Part shown: one piece after another, positions 1 through 5,670 of the stretch
Layout of the letters: each line of letters starts with the position of its first letter
How positions within the stretch are numbered: the stretch's first letter is position 1
NCBI GenBank assembly: GCA_003229345.1
Contig: QIDN01000290.1
Coordinates: forward strand, 1 to 8,521
DNA: 8,521 nucleotides
Origin: Nitrospirota bacterium
Lineage (GTDB): Bacteria; Nitrospinota; Nitrospinia; Nitrospinales; Nitrospinaceae
Direction: 5' to 3'
Made by a program: the position numbers and the translations under genes
Notes under the pieces: generated by a model
Databases searched by the model: none
Told to the model about the DNA's origin: nothing
The model's input: the letters and a program-made list of their open reading frames with translations, nothing else

Positions 1-54
1 GGGGATGTACTCGCTGGTTTCGAGGAGCAAATCTTTGGTGGTGGTATCGTTCAA
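1..54 (-). CDS. 5' end of an unidentified gene, TTG start, runs off the left edge
   Basis: Eighteen codons of an open frame on the minus strand read MNDTTTKDLLLETSEYIP and continue beyond the window. The proposed TTG start at 54 is preceded by AAGGAA (69-64) at ribosome-binding distance, and a consensus promoter lies just upstream with a predicted leader of about 25 nt, so promoter, binding site and start agree. There is no in-frame ATG. The same frame is open back to a TGA at about position 114, so a start further upstream or a frameshifted gene beginning with the ATG at 128 cannot be excluded. The segment resembles the N-terminal helix of acetylglutamate kinases (a Tyr-Ile-Pro pattern before the kinase core), but this is only a guess from a very short stretch. 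The gene follows folE on the same strand with its own promoter. Confidence 0.35.
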   Translation of the reverse strand, partial: MNDTTTKDLLLETSEYIP

Positions 55-85
55 GCGATTGAGTTCCTTGGAATAATTAAGCCCT

Positions 86-115
86 ATTATAGCTCTCAGT
101 TTTTGGGGATGTCAA
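86..115 (-). promoter_or_regulatory. consensus sigma70 promoter for the gene leaving the left edge
   Basis: Reading the minus strand, TTGACA (115-110) is followed by an 18-nt spacer and TATAAT (91-86). Both hexamers match the sigma70 consensus exactly. Transcription should start near position 79-80 and meet an AAGGAA ribosome binding site at 69-64. It lies 66 nt downstream of the folE stop codon, so the next gene probably has its own transcription start. The spacer is one base longer than the optimum. A perfect match at both hexamers is unlikely by chance in a window of this size. Confidence 0.7.
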
Positions 116-180
116 ACCCGATAGGCATAAATATTCCTTATTTTGAAAGAGGTTACGGCAACGCGTTAAGTTGTCGGCCA

Positions 181-735
181 TTACCGGTTACGCCCTGCGA
201 TCAGACTCAAAAATTCGCTCCGCGTGCTGGGATTGGACTTGAATGCACCGAGCATCGAACTGGTGATGGTGTAGGAATTCTGTTTTTCCACCCCGCGCAT
301 GGACATGCACAGGTGGAGGGCATCAATCACCACAGCGACACCTTTCGGTTTCAAAATATTGTTCAGGCTGTCGGCGATTTGCATAGTCAGGCGTTCCTGC
401 ACCTGCAAGCGCCGGCCAAAGGCGTCGACGATTCGCGGAATCTTGCTGAGTCCGATGATTTTACCGTCTGGTATATACGCCACGTGGCATTTGCCGAAAA
501 ACGGAAGCATGTGATGCTCGCACAGACTAAAAATGTCGATGTCCTTCACAATCACCATTTCGTCGGTGCTGGGGTCTTCAAACAGGGCGTCGTTGACCAA
601 TTCATCGATGTTGACCCAATAGCCGCCGGTCAGGAATTTCATCGATTGCGCGACCCGCTCCGGCGTATTTTGCAGGCCCTCGCGGGAAGGGTCCTCGCCT
701 AGCTCGACCAGTAGTTTTTCAATCAACTCTTTCAT
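181..735 (-). CDS. folE: GTP cyclohydrolase I (FolE)
   Basis: This 184-residue enzyme converts GTP to 7,8-dihydroneopterin triphosphate, the entry step to folate, biopterin and queuosine precursors, in the cytoplasm. Type I hallmarks are all present. CEHH at residues 72-75 supplies zinc ligands Cys72 and His75 and catalytic His74. HLC at 141-143 supplies His141 and the third zinc ligand Cys143. GLSKIPRIVD (95-104), RRLQVQERLT (108-117) and SMRGV (145-149) are the usual substrate-site blocks. Length is normal for a bacterial form without a long N-terminal arm. The ATG at 735 is preceded by an AGAGGAAA binding site. It overlaps the end of the upstream PTPS-family gene by 17 nt, which implies translational coupling. 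It is the last gene of the ndk-to-folE run, and no clear intrinsic terminator follows it. Confidence 0.98.
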   Translation of the reverse strand: MKELIEKLLVELGEDPSREGLQNTPERVAQSMKFLTGGYWVNIDELVNDALFEDPSTDEMVIVKDIDIFSLCEHHMLPFFGKCHVAYIPDGKIIGLSKIPRIVDAFGRRLQVQERLTMQIADSLNNILKPKGVAVVIDALHLCMSMRGVEKQNSYTITSSMLGAFKSNPSTRSEFLSLIAGRNR

Positions 736-1144
736 GGGAGTTTCCTCTGTAGATTACGAAATTGCGTTCGGATTCGTACAGTTTGATTTCGTGCAGTTGG
801 CCGCTTTCCAGCCTGGTTTCCAAGACTTCCCAGAAATGGATGGCCAGGTTTTCCGCGGTGGGAATGACGTCTTTTAAAAACGGCACGTCCACATTTAAAT
901 TTTTATGGTCGACTTTGAGAATGATTTCTTCATTGACCAGTTTCTTGAGCGCCTTGAGGTCGAGCACCATCCCGGTTTCGGGATGGACTTCTCCGCGGAC
1001 GGTGACTTCCATCACATAGTTGTGGCCGTGGCCGTTGGGGTTGTTGCACAGGCCGAAGACATCCGCATTTTTCTCATCGGAGTATTCGGGATTGAACAAC
1101 CGGTGGCTGGCGCAGAATTCCAGTTTTCGGGTGATATAGATCAT
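719..1144 (-). CDS. queD: 6-pyruvoyl-tetrahydropterin synthase family protein (QueD/PTPS, COG0720)
   Basis: This 141-residue protein belongs to the T-fold PTPS/QueD family, which acts on dihydroneopterin triphosphate, the product of the neighbouring folE. Zinc ligands are His14, His39 and His41. The catalytic Cys33 lies in LCNNPNGHGHNY, and Asp79-His80 and Glu124 (in LYESERNF) complete the active site. The spacing Cys-x5-His-Gly-His is the pattern of eukaryotic and biopterin-type PTPS (PTPS-II). Classical QueD of queuosine synthesis has Cys-x3-His-Gly-His. The stretch from residue 33 to about 84 reads very like the animal enzyme. The family is therefore certain, but the product (6-pyruvoyl- or 6-carboxy-tetrahydropterin) is open, and the symbol queD is the default family name. 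The start ATG lies 1 nt after the stop of the FmdB-like gene and has only a weak AAAG-type binding site, so it probably relies on coupling. Confidence 0.93.
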   Translation of the reverse strand: MIYITRKLEFCASHRLFNPEYSDEKNADVFGLCNNPNGHGHNYVMEVTVRGEVHPETGMVLDLKALKKLVNEEIILKVDHKNLNVDVPFLKDVIPTAENLAIHFWEVLETRLESGQLHEIKLYESERNFVIYRGNSHERVD

Positions 1145-1145
1145 T

Positions 1146-1337
1146 CTACTTTAAGTATTTGCGTTTGTTGTCGGTGGAGTAAAAGCCATCTCCATAGAGA
1201 TGGAATGTGGAATTGGGAATTGTTTTCCGGAGTTTGCCTCCGCATTTTTCACAGGTTTCCAGAGGGGGATCGTCTGCTTTTTGCAGAGCCTCTGTGTGCT
1301 GTTTACACTTTTCGCATTCATACTCATAAATCGGCAT
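1146..1337 (-). CDS. FmdB-family zinc ribbon protein
   Basis: This 63-residue protein begins MPIYEYEC, the signature opening of the FmdB/CxxC zinc-ribbon family. Two pairs of cysteines, Cys8/Cys11 and Cys29/Cys32, should bind one zinc. The tail from about residue 45 contains GDGFYSTD, matching the aromatic GxGxY-type ending common in the family. Its function is not established. The family was named as a regulator near formamidase and methylamidase genes, but most members are uncharacterised. I chose the ATG at 1337 because a TGGAGAA binding site sits at good spacing before it and family members start at this motif. A TTG at 1352 would add five residues and would overlap that binding site. It lies 18 nt after the secreted-protein gene and 1 nt before the PTPS-family gene, so it is part of that operon. 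Confidence 0.85.
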   Translation of the reverse strand: MPIYEYECEKCKQHTEALQKADDPPLETCEKCGGKLRKTIPNSTFHLYGDGFYSTDNKRKYLK

Positions 1338-1355
1338 ATAGCAGTTCTCCAAAAA

Positions 1356-1883
1356 TCAATAGTGCCCAATCAACTCTCTTTTCAGTATAGCATCAGGAAT
1401 CCACTCAATTTCCTCTTTTTCCTGTCTTAACTGCTTTCGGAAAATATCCAGGGTTTTTGAAATATTGCCCTTTAACTCCTGAACTATAAAGACTTTTGTG
1501 GGCAAGGTGAGCCCGAATTCCTGCTCGTATATGCCCACCATAATGCCTACACCATCGTTCAGGATCTGGAGAATGATGAATTTTCCCAGCCGGTGCTTTT
1601 TCTGCACGTCTTTCGGCATCATGTAAGTGAAATTTTCTTTCTTACTGCCGGACCGCATGACGGCTTCCCCGGATTCGGCTTTCTTGAAATCCAGAGACTG
1701 GACAACTTCTTCCAATTCGGGAAAGATACTTTCTTTTGGAAAAACCACCAAACCGAAGTTTTCAGGATTGATATAGAGCTGGTAAAAATACTTGGGCGCT
1801 GCCTCAACGGTGAAGGGCAGGGCGAGAATCAACATCCATGTGAGTAAAAACGGTAGAATTCTTTTCCGGATTTCCAGTCTCAT
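1356..1883 (-). CDS. exported protein of unknown function with signal peptide
   Basis: This 175-residue protein is not one I recognise. The N-terminus has basic residues (Arg2 to Arg8), a hydrophobic stretch at about 10-24 and a VEA-AP sequence at 26-30, which fits signal peptidase I cleavage after Ala28. There is no lipobox cysteine. The mature part of about 147 residues has no cysteine and no further membrane segment. It mixes charged helices (PELEEVVQSLDFKK near 55-68, RKQLRQEKEEIEWIP near 149-163) with strand-like hydrophobic runs (KFIILQIL, GIMVGIY, KVFIVQEL). It is probably periplasmic. The ATG has a good AGGAGAG binding site 9 nt upstream. It sits between ndk (27 nt) and the FmdB-like gene (18 nt), so it is co-transcribed, but the neighbours give no clear clue to its role. 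Confidence 0.85.
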   Translation of the reverse strand: MRLEIRKRILPFLLTWMLILALPFTVEAAPKYFYQLYINPENFGLVVFPKESIFPELEEVVQSLDFKKAESGEAVMRSGSKKENFTYMMPKDVQKKHRLGKFIILQILNDGVGIMVGIYEQEFGLTLPTKVFIVQELKGNISKTLDIFRKQLRQEKEEIEWIPDAILKRELIGHY

Positions 1884-1910
1884 AATTCTTCTCTCCTAGT
1901 GACTCTCCGA

Positions 1911-2327
1911 TTAATCCTGGATCTCTGTCTGGCTGAAGAAATAGGAAATTTCAATAGCCGCATTTTCGGCCGAGTCGGAGCCGTGAACGGAGTTTTTTTC
2001 GATATCAAGGGCGAAATCCTTGCGAATGGTTCCCGCGTCGGCATCTTTGGGATTGGTCGCGCCCATCAGTTTTCTCCATTCCGGGATGGCATTGTCGCGG
2101 GCAAGGACCAGAATTACGATCGGACCGGTGCACATGTAAGTAGTCAGATCCTTGAAGAAGGGGCGTTCCTTGTGAACACAATAAAACCCTTCGGCCACGG
2201 GCAGGGTCAACTGCGTCCGTTTCATGGCCATTATGCGGAAGCCGTTGGATTCGATGCGCTCCAGAATTTTTCCAATGAGATTGCGTTCGACCGCATCGGG
2301 CTTAATCATCGCCAGCGTTTTTTCCAT
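1911..2327 (-). CDS. ndk: nucleoside diphosphate kinase (Ndk)
   Basis: This 138-residue cytoplasmic enzyme transfers the gamma-phosphate between nucleoside triphosphates and diphosphates through a phosphohistidine and so balances NTP and dNTP pools. The start METLAMIKPD-like block places Lys9 at the ATP site, Arg85 and Arg102 are the phosphate-binding arginines, and Asn112 and the phospho-acceptor His115 lie in NSVHGSDSAENA (112-123), the family signature. Length is typical for bacterial enzymes. An AGGGAG binding site lies about 13 nt before the ATG, a little far. It is the first gene of the minus-strand run that ends with folE and begins just after the strong terminator of the oxidoreductase cluster. 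I cannot place its promoter confidently in the short gap of about 45 nt. Confidence 0.98.
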   Translation of the reverse strand: MEKTLAMIKPDAVERNLIGKILERIESNGFRIMAMKRTQLTLPVAEGFYCVHKERPFFKDLTTYMCTGPIVILVLARDNAIPEWRKLMGATNPKDADAGTIRKDFALDIEKNSVHGSDSAENAAIEISYFFSQTEIQD

Positions 2328-2370
2328 AATTTGAATGAAACTCCCTGTGAAAGTGAATATTTATTCGAAA

Positions 2371-2408
2371 TAAAAAAAAGGTATTTGGGCGGAGCCCAAA
2401 TACCTTTT
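2371..2408 (-). terminator. intrinsic terminator of the oxidoreductase operon
   Basis: On the minus strand a 15-bp perfect stem (2408-2394 with 2390-2376), whose core is GGTATTTGGGC, closes on a 3-nt TCC loop and runs into a T8 tract at 2379-2372. It starts 18 nt after the stop codon of the ferredoxin subunit. It works in the minus direction only, since the plus-strand reading has no T tract after the stem. It separates the oxidoreductase transcript from ndk. Confidence 0.94.
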
Positions 2409-2426
2409 GAAATCTAAAGAAAAGTA

Positions 2427-2690
2427 TTATCTCAGAACAAGGCCAACAGTTTTGATCACAAACCGGTCTTCCAGGTTTTCGATCCATTTCATTTCGATGG
2501 CGTTATTTTTGGCGACATCATTGCAAATATAGACACAGATTTCGCAGGATTTACAACGGTCCACGGAAACATAGGCCGACTTGTCCTTTTCGCTGTAATT
2601 GATGCAATTGGCTTCCGGACAATAGGTCGTACAGAGGTGGCAATTGGTTTTGGCGCAAATATCTTTATTTACATCAGCAACGTAGTACAT
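2427..2690 (-). CDS. porD: 2-oxoacid:ferredoxin oxidoreductase, ferredoxin-like small subunit
   Basis: This 87-residue protein is the iron-sulfur subunit expected to carry electrons between the TPP-bearing core and soluble ferredoxin. It has nine cysteines. The first group is Cys12-x4-Cys17-x2-Cys20-x3-Cys24-Pro with an extra Cys29. The second is Cys46-x2-Cys49-x2-Cys52-x3-Cys56 followed by Asn-Asp. A normal 2[4Fe-4S] protein has CxxCxxCxxxCP twice. Here the first motif has two extra residues between its first two cysteines and the second lacks the usual proline, so the subunit is divergent. Two clusters are still plausible. A TGGAGA binding site precedes the ATG, 21 nt after the gamma gene. 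It is the last gene of the cluster, followed by a strong terminator. Whether it corresponds to the delta or the epsilon subunit of five-subunit enzymes of the Hydrogenobacter type is unclear. Confidence 0.9.
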   Translation of the reverse strand: MYYVADVNKDICAKTNCHLCTTYCPEANCINYSEKDKSAYVSVDRCKSCEICVYICNDVAKNNAIEMKWIENLEDRFVIKTVGLVLR

Positions 2691-2711
2691 GATTTCTCCA
2701 GTGAATATCTT

Positions 2712-3410
2712 TTAAACGGCTACGGCATCCGCATGGACACCCCACTTTTGGTCAATGGCGTATTGATAGGCTGCCTTAATGGTGTTCATGTTTGCCTCAA
2801 GCAGTTTCGCCTTTTTGGCAAATTTCCTTTCAATGACACTGTCGAGGGCTGCGGTTCCGCCGGAAACGACGATCCCTTTGCCAATGAACCGGTCCTTAAC
2901 GGAGGCTTCAAGGGAATCCATATCGGGCATGCCAAAGATGGCCGCGATGGCGCCACACATGGCCATGTTGGTCGCCAGTTCGGTCTTGGCAACATCATTG
3001 GCCATTTCCGTGGCGGGGATGTAATAAACCTTGGCTCCCTTTTCTTCCATTTCGCGCGCTTCGTCCGGAACAAAATTGATCGGCTTTTTGTTATTGATCA
3101 AGATAATCCCGTCCTGCTTCAATCCGGTGTAGAACGGCATGGTGTAGGATTTTCCAAGTGTAATGACCTGTTCGCTGAAAATCATCAGCACGTTGGGATA
3201 AACGATTTCTCCGATTTCATAGATTTCTTCATTTGAAATTCGAACGTAACTTTCCACCGGAGCGTTGCGTTTTTCCGAACCAAAGAAAGGTACCAGCGAG
3301 CTAAAACCTTTGGAAATAACCACCGCGTTACTCAGGATATGAGAAGCGGTGACGACACCCTGACCGCCGAGTCCGGCCATTCGTACATTGTAACGTTTAA
3401 CTTCTGACAT
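2712..3410 (-). CDS. porG: 2-oxoacid:ferredoxin oxidoreductase, gamma subunit
   Basis: This 232-residue protein is the gamma subunit of a pyruvate- or 2-oxoglutarate-type ferredoxin oxidoreductase, which in the family helps bind coenzyme A and completes the core. The N-terminal GLGGQGV (residues 13-19) is the family signature. It is followed by the conserved block FGSEKRNAPVESYVRIS (43-59), where the Arg and the P-V-E-S-Y segment are typical. A hydrophobic block around ATNMAMCGAIAAIFG (145-159) also matches the family. The C-terminal 40 residues are helical and end with an Ala/Val-rich tail. Length is somewhat above a minimal gamma subunit of about 180-190 residues. An excellent GAGGAGG binding site lies 10 nt before the ATG, 18 nt after beta. 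Substrate identity cannot be read from this subunit. Confidence 0.95.
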   Translation of the reverse strand: MSEVKRYNVRMAGLGGQGVVTASHILSNAVVISKGFSSLVPFFGSEKRNAPVESYVRISNEEIYEIGEIVYPNVLMIFSEQVITLGKSYTMPFYTGLKQDGIILINNKKPINFVPDEAREMEEKGAKVYYIPATEMANDVAKTELATNMAMCGAIAAIFGMPDMDSLEASVKDRFIGKGIVVSGGTAALDSVIERKFAKKAKLLEANMNTIKAAYQYAIDQKWGVHADAVAV

Positions 3411-3428
3411 GGATTTGAAACCTCCTCA

Positions 3429-4310
3429 TTATTTTTTAGCGTTCGCTTTAGCGAGTTCTTTTTGTTTCTTCTCAATTTCCGTGATGTAGGCTTTGGCTTC
3501 GTCGGTCATGATTTCCTCGAAACCATACCGCTCTTTTTCCACATCGAAGGCATCTTGCATGACATCGGGAGTGGGGATGGCGTACTCAATGTTGCATGAC
3601 GTATAGGCCTGAATATACGTGGGACCGACTTCCCGAGCGATGAGAACTGCTCGTCGAATGGTGCGCATGACGCGGGAAGGATTGGTCGGCGCGATGCGGG
3701 CGATATAGGCACAGCCCGCTACTTTGGCAAGACCCATGGCGTCGATTTTGTCCACCTCTTTCCCTCGGGGAGCCATTTTCAGAATTTGCCCCTTCAGAGT
3801 CATGCCGCTTTCCTGACCCCCGGTATTTCCGTACACTTCGTTGTCCAGCATAATGGTGGTGAACTTTTCTTGACGAAACCACGAATGCATCAGGCCCTGG
3901 AAACCGATATCGATCAGTCCACCGTCGCCTGCCATCACCACCACGTCTTTCACCTGATTGGGAAAGCGCAGTTTCAATGCGCGCTTCAGCCCAGAGGCCA
4001 CGGAGTTGGTATCACCATAGTTCCCGTAAATAAAGGGGATGTTGGCCTGGCTGATCGCGAGTCGTCCGCAACCGGCGGTCCCGACGTTGATGGTATGCTC
4101 CGGGTTGGGCAGAGCCATCATGGCCAGTCGAATGAACAGAGTCATGGCGCAACCCGCGCACATGGGATGCTCTTCGACGAGCTCCTTGAATTTACCTATT
4201 TCGCTGACTTTTACATCGCGGCCATACTGACCGTGTTTGACCAGATCCCGGTATTCGATGGGAAGCAGTTCTTCAAAGCCTGGAGAAGGTCTGACAGTTT
4301 CTAATGACAT
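3429..4310 (-). CDS. porB: 2-oxoacid:ferredoxin oxidoreductase, beta subunit (TPP-binding)
   Basis: This 293-residue subunit binds thiamine diphosphate and magnesium and catalyses decarboxylation of a 2-oxoacid, or carboxylation of the acyl-CoA in the reverse direction, with ferredoxin as the electron partner. The TPP motif is visible as AGDGG (127-131) with LDNEVYGNTGGQ (155-166), where Asp129 and Asn157 should hold the metal. Cys51 and Cys54 (MCAGCAM), Cys81 (AGCGRL) and Cys239 (TSCN) match the four cysteines that bind the proximal [4Fe-4S] cluster in family members. The C-terminal 30 residues are Lys/Glu-rich and helical. A GAGAGG binding site lies 9 nt upstream of the ATG. Beta is 169 nt from alpha, an unusually wide gap for such a pair, and 18 nt from gamma. 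Confidence 0.96.
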   Translation of the reverse strand: MSLETVRPSPGFEELLPIEYRDLVKHGQYGRDVKVSEIGKFKELVEEHPMCAGCAMTLFIRLAMMALPNPEHTINVGTAGCGRLAISQANIPFIYGNYGDTNSVASGLKRALKLRFPNQVKDVVVMAGDGGLIDIGFQGLMHSWFRQEKFTTIMLDNEVYGNTGGQESGMTLKGQILKMAPRGKEVDKIDAMGLAKVAGCAYIARIAPTNPSRVMRTIRRAVLIAREVGPTYIQAYTSCNIEYAIPTPDVMQDAFDVEKERYGFEEIMTDEAKAYITEIEKKQKELAKANAKK

Positions 4311-4359
4311 GGTTTAGTACCTCTCTATATATTTGAAATTTCGTTAGTTTCGATTAAGT

Positions 4360-4423
4360 AAAAATAAAAAAGTATGTTTCAAAAGGAAAACTCAGGTTTT
4401 CCTCGAAATGCGTTGTGAAACAT
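4360..4423 (-). terminator. nested hairpin with U-rich tract, candidate attenuator in the beta leader
   Basis: On the minus strand an outer 8-bp stem pairs ATGTTTCA (4423-4416) with TGAAACAT (4381-4374). Inside it an 8-bp stem pairs AGGAAAAC (4403-4396) with GTTTTCCT (4391-4384) around a 4-nt CTGA loop. A 12-nt bulge on one side and 2 nt on the other separate the stems. Two bases after the outer stem comes T6-A-T5 (4371-4360). The arms are A/T-rich, so as a terminator it would be weak or conditional. It lies between alpha and beta, downstream of a candidate promoter, which suits partial termination of alpha transcripts, attenuation of the beta leader, or an mRNA stability element. Confidence 0.45.
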
Positions 4424-4438
4424 CGGCAAACGGACAGC

Positions 4439-4467
4439 AGTATAATCAAAAGCCCGGCCCGATTCAA
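4439..4467 (-). promoter_or_regulatory. candidate sigma70 promoter for beta-gamma-ferredoxin genes
   Basis: On the minus strand TTGAAT (4467-4462) is followed by a 17-nt spacer and TATACT (4444-4439). The -10 box matches five of six consensus bases, the -35 box four of six, and the spacer is optimal. Transcription would begin near 4432 and give a leader of about 120 nt before the beta ATG. That leader contains the nested hairpin. The promoter starts 12 nt after the alpha stop codon, in a gap much longer than the others in the cluster, which supports a real internal promoter, although chance remains possible. Confidence 0.5.
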
Positions 4468-4479
4468 CCACCGATGAGG

Positions 4480-5670
4480 TTACTTGCGGTACTTCGCCAG
4501 CCATTCCAGAACCATTTCCGTCGGCATGGTCATGCCGCCGTAAACGCGTGGTCCCGGAATAATGTCAGCCTTGATTTGGCCGTACAGGGTGGAGCACAAT
4601 TCTTTGTGCAACCAGCCGGCCTGGTTGAACTCTGGAACGAAAATCCGTTTGGCGTTTTTCAATGCCGCAAAGAGCTCAGCTTTCGGCCAGGGACGGATGG
4701 TTTTGATTTTAATCAATCCGACTTCCCGTCCTTTTTCACCTTCCTGACGCACCGCTTCGCGTGCCTGGGACACACAGGCGCCGGAGGAAACGATGAATTC
4801 CTCGGCATCGGGATTGATCACTTCGATCAGATCGCCGATATACTTTCTCCAATACTTGGCGGAACGCTCAACCGCCGCAAACACTTCCTGTTGCCAGCTG
4901 GCATGCATGTGATAACTGATGAAGTTGCTCTTCTGAATGGGGGCGTCACGGGAAAGACGAGCCGGCGGATTTTCGTTGTCCATCGCCGGTACTGCGGAAC
5001 GCCAGCCGTCACGCGGCGGCAGTTTATAGTCTTGAGAGAACATGGAAACCTGACCGCGGGCGTGGGTGACGAAAAAACCGTCAACTGAAACCACGGCAGG
5101 CAAAGTGACGTCTACTTGTTCCGAGACCATGAAAGCGGCCAGGGAATAATCAAAGAAGTCCTGCTGATTTTCGGCGTGAGCGTGCAGAATACCGGTGTTC
5201 AGCAGGAATGATATTTCAATGTTATCGGGTTGAATAGCGAGAGGTGTGTTGATGACGCGGCACATGTTCATCAGAACCAGCGGGGTACGCGCTCCGGGCC
5301 AGGAAGAAATTGCTTCCATGCCCCGCATCAAACCGGGGCCGGAGGTGGCTGTCAAGGAGCGCACACCTGCGCGGGATGCACCGCCCAAGGCGGACATAAC
5401 TCCGATTTCTTCCTCAGCGCGGTAATATTCCTTGATATAACCCTCGTCATAAAGATAACCCGCCTGTTGCATGGTTTCACTCTGCGGGGTGATGGGATAG
5501 GAAATGGCGATATCAACATTGGCACGGCGGATGGCTTCACGGGCAGCTTCACTACCGGTGATAAACTCGGTCTCCCGAGGCGCTTCGTGGAACAACCATT
5601 CGGGGTCCTTTACCTCTTGCAAATCCCCTTTCGGTACCCATTCTTCCTTGGTTTGGGTGCTCTCTGACAT
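4480..5670 (-). CDS. porA: 2-oxoacid:ferredoxin oxidoreductase, alpha subunit
   Basis: This 396-residue subunit pairs with beta to form the TPP active site of a pyruvate- or 2-oxoglutarate-type ferredoxin oxidoreductase. It opens with a charged extension (about 1-36). The pyrimidine-binding domain follows: GSEAAREAIRRA (39-50), the substrate-loop signature YPITPQSE (58-65), the AEEEIG segment (85-90) whose Glu should contact the TPP aminopyrimidine, and TATSGPG (107-113). A second domain from about 250 ends with PGPRVYGG (372-379) and PTEMV (383-387). The ATG has an AAGGGGAG binding site 5 nt upstream. It is the first gene of the cluster, 385 nt from the next gene upstream, so it should have its own promoter. 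Pyruvate versus 2-oxoglutarate specificity cannot be settled by eye, so porA is a family-level name. There is no fused gamma domain. Confidence 0.96.
   Translation of the reverse strand: MSESTQTKEEWVPKGDLQEVKDPEWLFHEAPRETEFITGSEAAREAIRRANVDIAISYPITPQSETMQQAGYLYDEGYIKEYYRAEEEIGVMSALGGASRAGVRSLTATSGPGLMRGMEAISSWPGARTPLVLMNMCRVINTPLAIQPDNIEISFLLNTGILHAHAENQQDFFDYSLAAFMVSEQVDVTLPAVVSVDGFFVTHARGQVSMFSQDYKLPPRDGWRSAVPAMDNENPPARLSRDAPIQKSNFISYHMHASWQQEVFAAVERSAKYWRKYIGDLIEVINPDAEEFIVSSGACVSQAREAVRQEGEKGREVGLIKIKTIRPWPKAELFAALKNAKRIFVPEFNQAGWLHKELCSTLYGQIKADIIPGPRVYGGMTMPTEMVLEWLAKYRK

Noticed and set aside
140..175. Hairpin after folE around CGGCAAC and GTTGTCG as a terminator
   Set aside because: On the minus strand the stem has an A-C mismatch and no T tract follows.
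103..702. Long plus-strand open frame opposite folE
   Set aside because: It is the complement of a clear folE gene, and its translation shows no domain or motif of its own.
1338..1352. TTG start at 1352 giving five extra residues on the FmdB-like protein
   Set aside because: The family begins with MPIYEYEC, and the ribosome binding site for the ATG at 1337 overlaps this extension.
2637..3236. Plus-strand open frame opposite the gamma gene
   Set aside because: It lies against a well-supported minus-strand gene with all family motifs. The frame is long only because of the codon use of that gene.
4408..5088. Plus-strand open frame of 226 codons opposite alpha and the alpha-beta gap
   Set aside because: It overlaps the alpha subunit over most of its length, has no good ribosome binding site, and its translation is not protein-like.
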